From an uncultured Succinivibrionaceae bacterium (GTDB lineage: Bacteria; Pseudomonadota; Gammaproteobacteria; Enterobacterales; Succinivibrionaceae), in the NCBI GenBank assembly GCA_944390105.1, contig CALXOV010000008.1, forward strand, positions 1-41,539: DNA of 41,539 nucleotides, written 5' to 3'. A model generated the notes under the pieces. The model was given only the letters and a program-made list of their open reading frames with translations. It did not search any database and had not been told where the DNA came from. Numbering within the stretch: position 1 is the stretch's first letter; each line of letters begins with the position of its first letter. The position numbers and the translations under genes were made by a program. Of this stretch, positions 37,697 through 41,539 are shown one piece after another.

Positions 37697-38314
37697 CTAC
37701 ACGGCTCCGACTTTGTGATAGAGCGCATTGATGTAGTGGTTAATCAACTGCTGCACTAAAGAGTTCTGCAGACCGAACAAAGTTTGCAGGCTTTCAGCGC
37801 GCGCATTTAAAATGACAGAATTGAGCAAATCGCCGCTGTTGGCACTGTAGGTATTAATCAAAAGCGACACTTCCTTGGCATACATCGGATTATCAGAAAG
37901 ACGCTCTATGCGCGCTGTCATCACTAGATTACAGCCGTGATACTGCGCTTCCTGCATCAAAAGCTGCGGGTCAAAGTAACCCTGCTGACGCACCGCTTGA
38001 CTGCCGTGCTGTTCAAGCGCCGTACTGAGCTGCAGCTGCAGATAGCGCCCTGAATTTTGATAGAGAGAGCCCTGCGTAGTGTAATCGCCGCTGTTTATCA
38101 CGTAAATCTTATCACTCGGAGTCAGCATATAGGTCAGCTTCTGCGTGATGAGTTGACTGTCAGCCGGCATATTCTGCTCCAAACGCTGCACTGAGCTATT
38201 CTGTCCTACCGGAGTGCCGCTCACTTCAGGATTGGCACTGTCAGCGGCAAACAGCGAACAGCCGGTAAACAGCAGGGCCGCGGCTGCGGCTGCACATAAC
38301 TTAAACATCAGCAT
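37697..38314 (-). CDS. Putative lipoprotein, DUF4823-like
   Basis: 205 residues from ATG 38314, whose A is the last base of the gmhB stop (TGATG). Signal peptide with hydrophobic AAAAAALLFTGC and a lipobox-type Cys at about residue 18. The body alternates strands and helices, with GRYLQLQLSTALEQHG and GCNLVMTARIERLSDNP. I associate it with DUF4823 lipoproteins, at low certainty. Function unknown; envelope location. Confidence 0.65.
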   Translation of the reverse strand: MLMFKLCAAAAAALLFTGCSLFAADSANPEVSGTPVGQNSSVQRLEQNMPADSQLITQKLTYMLTPSDKIYVINSGDYTTQGSLYQNSGRYLQLQLSTALEQHGSQAVRQQGYFDPQLLMQEAQYHGCNLVMTARIERLSDNPMYAKEVSLLINTYSANSGDLLNSVILNARAESLQTLFGLQNSLVQQLINHYINALYHKVGAV

Positions 38315-38859
38315 CACTTAAACTCCTCTTTTACTACGCTCGCCGCATCTGGATAGCATCTCGCCTGCGGGCACTGTGCGGCCTCACGAAGGCAGTCCGC
38401 CCCGACTAAATATAAACGGGACACCCCAGCGGCCTTAGCGGCCAGCACATCTCCGGCATGATCCCCTATCATGCAGCAGTCCGGCAGACTGAGGTCAAAA
38501 TCCGCAGCCGCCTGCAGTAGCATGCCGGGAGAAGGCTTGCGCCCAGGGCAATCTTTACAATAAGTGCTCACCTGCCCGGTGGAAAGATGCGGGCAGTAAT
38601 AAATAGCATCAAAGTGTGCCTGCTCGGCGCGCAAACAACGCTGCATGTGGCCGCAGACGCTTAAAAAATCCTCACAACTGTATCGCCCGCGGGCAATCCC
38701 GGATTGATTCGTGGTCAAAATAAGCAGGTAGCCCAGCTGCCGCAACCGCTGCAGCGCCGGAATTATCCCTGCAATAAAGGTAAAATCCGCGACGTGACCG
38801 ACATAGCCGTAATCAACATTAATAACGCCGTCGCGGTCAAAAAAACAGGCCCTGCGCAT
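38314..38859 (-). CDS. gmhB: D-glycero-beta-D-manno-heptose 1,7-bisphosphate 7-phosphatase
   Basis: 181 residues, a HAD phosphatase of LPS heptose synthesis. Nucleophile motif FFDRDGVIN (6-14), motif II LTTNQSGI, the zinc-binding set YYCPH...YCKDC and PGRKPSPGM, and motif IV GDHAGDVLAA. One-base overlaps with both neighbours indicate tight coupling in the glnB operon. Confidence 0.94.
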   Translation of the reverse strand: MRRACFFDRDGVINVDYGYVGHVADFTFIAGIIPALQRLRQLGYLLILTTNQSGIARGRYSCEDFLSVCGHMQRCLRAEQAHFDAIYYCPHLSTGQVSTYCKDCPGRKPSPGMLLQAAADFDLSLPDCCMIGDHAGDVLAAKAAGVSRLYLVGADCLREAAQCPQARCYPDAASVVKEEFK

Positions 38860-39443
38860 CAGTAGAGATCACACTTAATCAGCTGCGCCCGATAGCGGTC
38901 AGCACGCTGCTGCACCGCCTGTGCGGCATGCTTGAGCCAATCCTTATTCTGATAGGAGCTCTGCGCATAACCCTGCCAGCCTTCATGATAGTTTAAATAC
39001 TGCCGATAGGCGTCACCGTAAGGAATATGGTTAATTTCCTTTGTTTTCTGCATGTACCAACCGATGAAGTCTAGGGCATCAGCAAAATCATCGCGATCGG
39101 AGAACATAGAGCCCTCCTCCTGCACATAACGCTCCCACACTTCATCCTGCGCTTGCGCATAGCCGTAAGCAGACGATCCACGTCCGTAAGGGATAAAAAG
39201 GAACCAGCGCATCGGCGGCTTAGCATCATCAATAAAGCCGGATTCCTGATACATGATGGCCATAGCCGTATTGATAGGAATGCCGTATTTATTATGCACG
39301 TCGTGTGCAGCCACATACCAGCTGTCTTTTTCTTGGAAAATGCTGCACAGATTGTCTGGCTCAGTAGGAGGAGTAGCTGAGCAAGCACTTAAGACTGCCG
39401 CCAACGCGGCGGCAGCGGCGGCCAAGCCGAGGTGTATCTGCAT
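38859..39443 (-). CDS. Lipoprotein with a lytic-transglycosylase (SLT-like) domain
   Basis: 194 residues. Signal peptide with lipobox LSAC (Cys21), then an SLT-like fold: IPINTAMAIMYQESGF (about 55-70) with the catalytic-type Glu, then GSSAYGYAQAQDEVWERY and NYHEGWQGYAQ. It matches small SLT lipoproteins that cleave peptidoglycan. AGGAG lies 6 bases upstream and overlaps the end of glnB, so the two are translated together. Confidence 0.85.
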   Translation of the reverse strand: MQIHLGLAAAAAALAAVLSACSATPPTEPDNLCSIFQEKDSWYVAAHDVHNKYGIPINTAMAIMYQESGFIDDAKPPMRWFLFIPYGRGSSAYGYAQAQDEVWERYVQEEGSMFSDRDDFADALDFIGWYMQKTKEINHIPYGDAYRQYLNYHEGWQGYAQSSYQNKDWLKHAAQAVQQRADRYRAQLIKCDLY

Positions 39444-39452
39444 GGAGGACTC

Positions 39453-39863
<411 letters not shown>

Positions 39864-39934
39864 CTACACATGCGTAATGCAGCATCTGCCCTGAGTACAG
39901 CCGCACGATAACACGTCAGCTGCCGGCACGCCAC

Positions 39935-39962
39935 ATTTTAGTCGAAATTCCGCTATAGACAA
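39935..39962 (-). promoter_or_regulatory. Sigma-70 promoter candidate for the glnB operon
   Basis: Minus-strand TTGTCT (39962-39957), 16-base spacer, TAAAAT (39940-39935). This implies a leader of about 135 bases before the glnB ATG. Confidence 0.6.
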
Positions 39963-40127
39963 TTTTTTGGCACCAAATAAAACCGCAGCGCCCGTCAACA
40001 GCGCAAGGCCGCGCGCAGGTAGGAAGGCATCAGCTTTAACATTAAGTGGCATGTGTTTTGCATATAGTCAAACACCGGCAACAAGGACTGCGGCAGATGC
40101 CTTTACCGGAAGAGGATAACTGCAGCT

Positions 40128-40142
40128 ACGTGCACTGCACGT
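40128..40142. promoter_or_regulatory. 15-bp palindrome ACGTGCA-C-TGCACGT
   Basis: Two perfect 7-base arms around one central base, 53 bases before the start of the SieB-like gene. A plausible operator; the core TGCA partly resembles NtrC-type half-sites, but the spacing is wrong for NtrC. Confidence 0.4.
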
Positions 40143-40194
40143 GCCATGCAGCAGAACTAATTGAAGTTAAAGCAAATTCACTAAGGAGCTGAGA

Positions 40195-40800
40195 ATGAAC
40201 GAAAACACTTCTGCACTGTTTGGGCCGTACCGTACCTTAAATTTAATTATGCTCTGGCTGTTCACGCTGACGTTGCTTCTGCTGCTGTTACCCTACAGCG
40301 AGCTTGCACCAGCATTGGCAGCAAAAATTGAGGCGCACCGCTCGCTTTTAATCACCGCCCTTATTGTCAGCATTTCCAACTTCATTGCTCAGTTTATAGG
40401 CGGCATCTGCTGGCGTGCTGCGCAGAAAAAGGTACGCCGCCATCAAGAGCAACATATGCAGCAAGCGGTAGAACGTTTAGATTTTGCCGAACGCGCCCTT
40501 CTGCGTGAATTTGTCCTGCAGCGAAAATCCGTGCTCGCCCTGCCGCTAACTGAACCTACGGTCCGCTCACTGCTTGATAGCGGCCTGCTGCAGGTGCTTA
40601 ACGTTCCGCAGGACAGTAACGGCAAATATCAATTTGCCATTGCCAAGGCCGCCCGCCCCTATATTACTTACCGTGCCATTGGCCTATCGCGCAGCAAGAT
40701 GAGTGAAGAGGCGATTTCCCAAATTTTAGCTGCCCGCCCGGATTATGCCCGCGTAAAGACAACTCCGCAGCGTGCTTATCGCGGAGTCCGCGCCGCTTAA
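40195..40800 (+). CDS. Two-helix membrane protein resembling superinfection exclusion protein B
   Basis: 201 residues. Two transmembrane helices (about 16-34 and 50-70), then a charged cytosolic part with LDFAERALLREFVLQRKSVLALPLTEPTVRSLLDSGLLQVL, the pattern I associate with the SieB family (LR-EF and T-V-x-x-L). SieB of lambdoid prophages blocks superinfecting phage; chromosomal relatives are uncharacterised. AAGGAG lies 8 bases before the ATG. No phage genes are nearby. Assignment from memory of the family pattern. Confidence 0.6.
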   Translation: MNENTSALFGPYRTLNLIMLWLFTLTLLLLLLPYSELAPALAAKIEAHRSLLITALIVSISNFIAQFIGGICWRAAQKKVRRHQEQHMQQAVERLDFAERALLREFVLQRKSVLALPLTEPTVRSLLDSGLLQVLNVPQDSNGKYQFAIAKAARPYITYRAIGLSRSKMSEEAISQILAARPDYARVKTTPQRAYRGVRAA

Positions 40801-41202
40801 TTTCTGCTCCTAATTGCGCTTTAACTGGGGTGAGCACAAAGTGCCACCCCTGATTAACGCTGACATATAACAAAATAGCTACTGCCACATTGGCAAGTTA
40901 CCGTAATCCAAACTTAACGCTCTACTTCGACGGATCGCGCAAATCCCTGAAGCTTTAGCTTAATGGTAGTTCACAGCAAGCTCCCAGTCTAACTGACCTC
41001 CGCAATATTTTGCTGCTGCCAATCAGCATAGGCAGATAAAATTATGGTGGTCATTAGTCGCTGGGATTAAACTCTATACTGAAGCAAGCTCCGTCGTGCA
41101 GCTGTGCTGTTTTTCGCCGAAAAATCTAATTTTGTGATGTTTGCGGAGGTAAGGCTTTGCAAAATGCAGGATGCTAGATGCAGTGATTTAGGAGATTGTG
41201 CA
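40801..41202. other. 402-bp intergenic region
   Basis: A hairpin at 40827-40850 is listed separately. Apart from the AGGAG (about 41190-41194) serving the next gene, I see no gene, RNA or repeat. Confidence 0.4.
40827..40850 (+). terminator. Terminator-like hairpin after the SieB-like gene
   Basis: GGGGTG-A-GCAC, loop AAA, GTGCCACCCC: ten base pairs with one bulged A, 27 bases past the stop. There is no T-run. Confidence 0.5.
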
Positions 41203-41539
41203 ATGCCAAATTATGATGATGTACTGCTGCAGGACAAGCCATTTAATCGTTTTAACGATGCCTTTGTGAAGTATTTGCTAAATAAAGAAGAACACAAAGG
41301 TTTTCTTATTGACTTGCTCAATGCGATCTTTGACGATAAGCGTCCGGTTTGTATAAAAAGTCAGGTAACTGACGTGACGCTGATGGATCGCGAGATAACG
41401 CCCGATGAAAAAAACGAAAAAATAGGACGGCTAGATATCAGGTTAGAGACAGCTTCAGGCGAAATGATCGATCTTGAGGTGCAAACTACTAAGGATACGG
41501 ATCTTGGCGATCGTATCGTTTACTACGTTGCCAAAATGT
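41203..41539 (+). CDS. Rpn-type PD-(D/E)XK nuclease / putative transposase, 5' part (runs off the window)
   Basis: 112 complete codons, no stop before the window edge. Starts ATG 41203 with AGGAG 8 bases upstream. FNRFNDAFVKYLLN is the typical opening of the Rpn/PDDEXK_2 family. The nuclease core is seen as GRLDIRLET...MIDLEVQTT, giving D and E-x-Q residues. Relatives (RpnA-E in E. coli) promote RecA-independent recombination. It is often multi-copy in rumen and gut gammaproteobacteria. Confidence 0.85.
   Translation, partial: MPNYDDVLLQDKPFNRFNDAFVKYLLNKEEHKGFLIDLLNAIFDDKRPVCIKSQVTDVTLMDREITPDEKNEKIGRLDIRLETASGEMIDLEVQTTKDTDLGDRIVYYVAKM

Noticed and set aside
39864..40052. 62-codon minus-strand frame upstream of glnB
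   Set aside because: It contains the best -35/-10 pair for glnB, has no family pattern and no ribosome site.

Overview
The window reads as part of a Gram-negative gammaproteobacterial chromosome. Supporting genes are kdsA and gmhB (LPS core sugars), dsbD, glnB, prfA-prmC, a sigma-32-type groESL promoter, and a yfbV/pta/yfcH-like neighbourhood recalling the E. coli ackA-pta region. Several AAA-ATPase-like/PD-(D/E)XK genes and a C4-dicarboxylate-type carrier would suit a host-associated anaerobe such as a Succinivibrionaceae member. That last placement is an inference and was not tested.

Layout. (1) 1-4.7 kb is accessory DNA: the tail of an unidentified gene, a frameshifted AAA-ATPase-like/PD-(D/E)XK gene, two DUF2589-like proteins and an orphan protein. 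(2) 4.8-16.6 kb is a visibly AT-rich surface-glycan island on the + strand: a FabG-like SDR, a PseH-like GNAT, then a very tight operon rfbF-rfbG-rfbH-(acylating aldehyde dehydrogenase)-(4-hydroxy-2-oxovalerate aldolase-like)-(thiamine-diphosphate enzyme)-(extended SDR), followed by an FkbM methyltransferase and a GT8-like glycosyltransferase. (3) 16.7-23.1 kb holds a dicarboxylate symporter convergent with a minus-strand acyl operon: ACP, FabH-like, ACP, FabH-like, AMP-forming ligase, 2-hydroxyacid dehydrogenase. (4) 23.2-24.5 kb is a second AAA-ATPase-like gene that has lost its nuclease domain. (5) 24.7-41 kb is ordinary chromosome: groEL/groES, an EamA permease, fxsA, dsbD, kdsA, prmC, prfA, yfbV, pta, a yfcH-like SDR, an envelope operon headed by glnB, and a SieB-like membrane protein. 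The window ends inside an Rpn-type nuclease gene.

Main idea. The gene order 6.2-14.2 kb spells out a route to a branched higher sugar. RfbF/G/H lead toward CDP-3,6-dideoxy-4-ketohexose. The aldehyde dehydrogenase and aldolase could run anabolically (acetyl-CoA to acetaldehyde, then plus pyruvate to 4-hydroxy-2-oxopentanoate). The YerE-like ThDP enzyme could decarboxylate that acid and transfer the C4 unit to C4 of the sugar, and the last SDR could reduce the new ketone. On paper the product is a 3,6,8-trideoxy-4-C-(1-hydroxyethyl)octose, the skeleton I recall for erwiniose. The minus-strand FabH/ACP/ligase operon, with the FabG-like SDR and the GNAT, may make and attach an unusual acyl group to the same glycan. 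No Wzx, Wzy or E3 reductase is visible, so the glycan locus is incomplete here.
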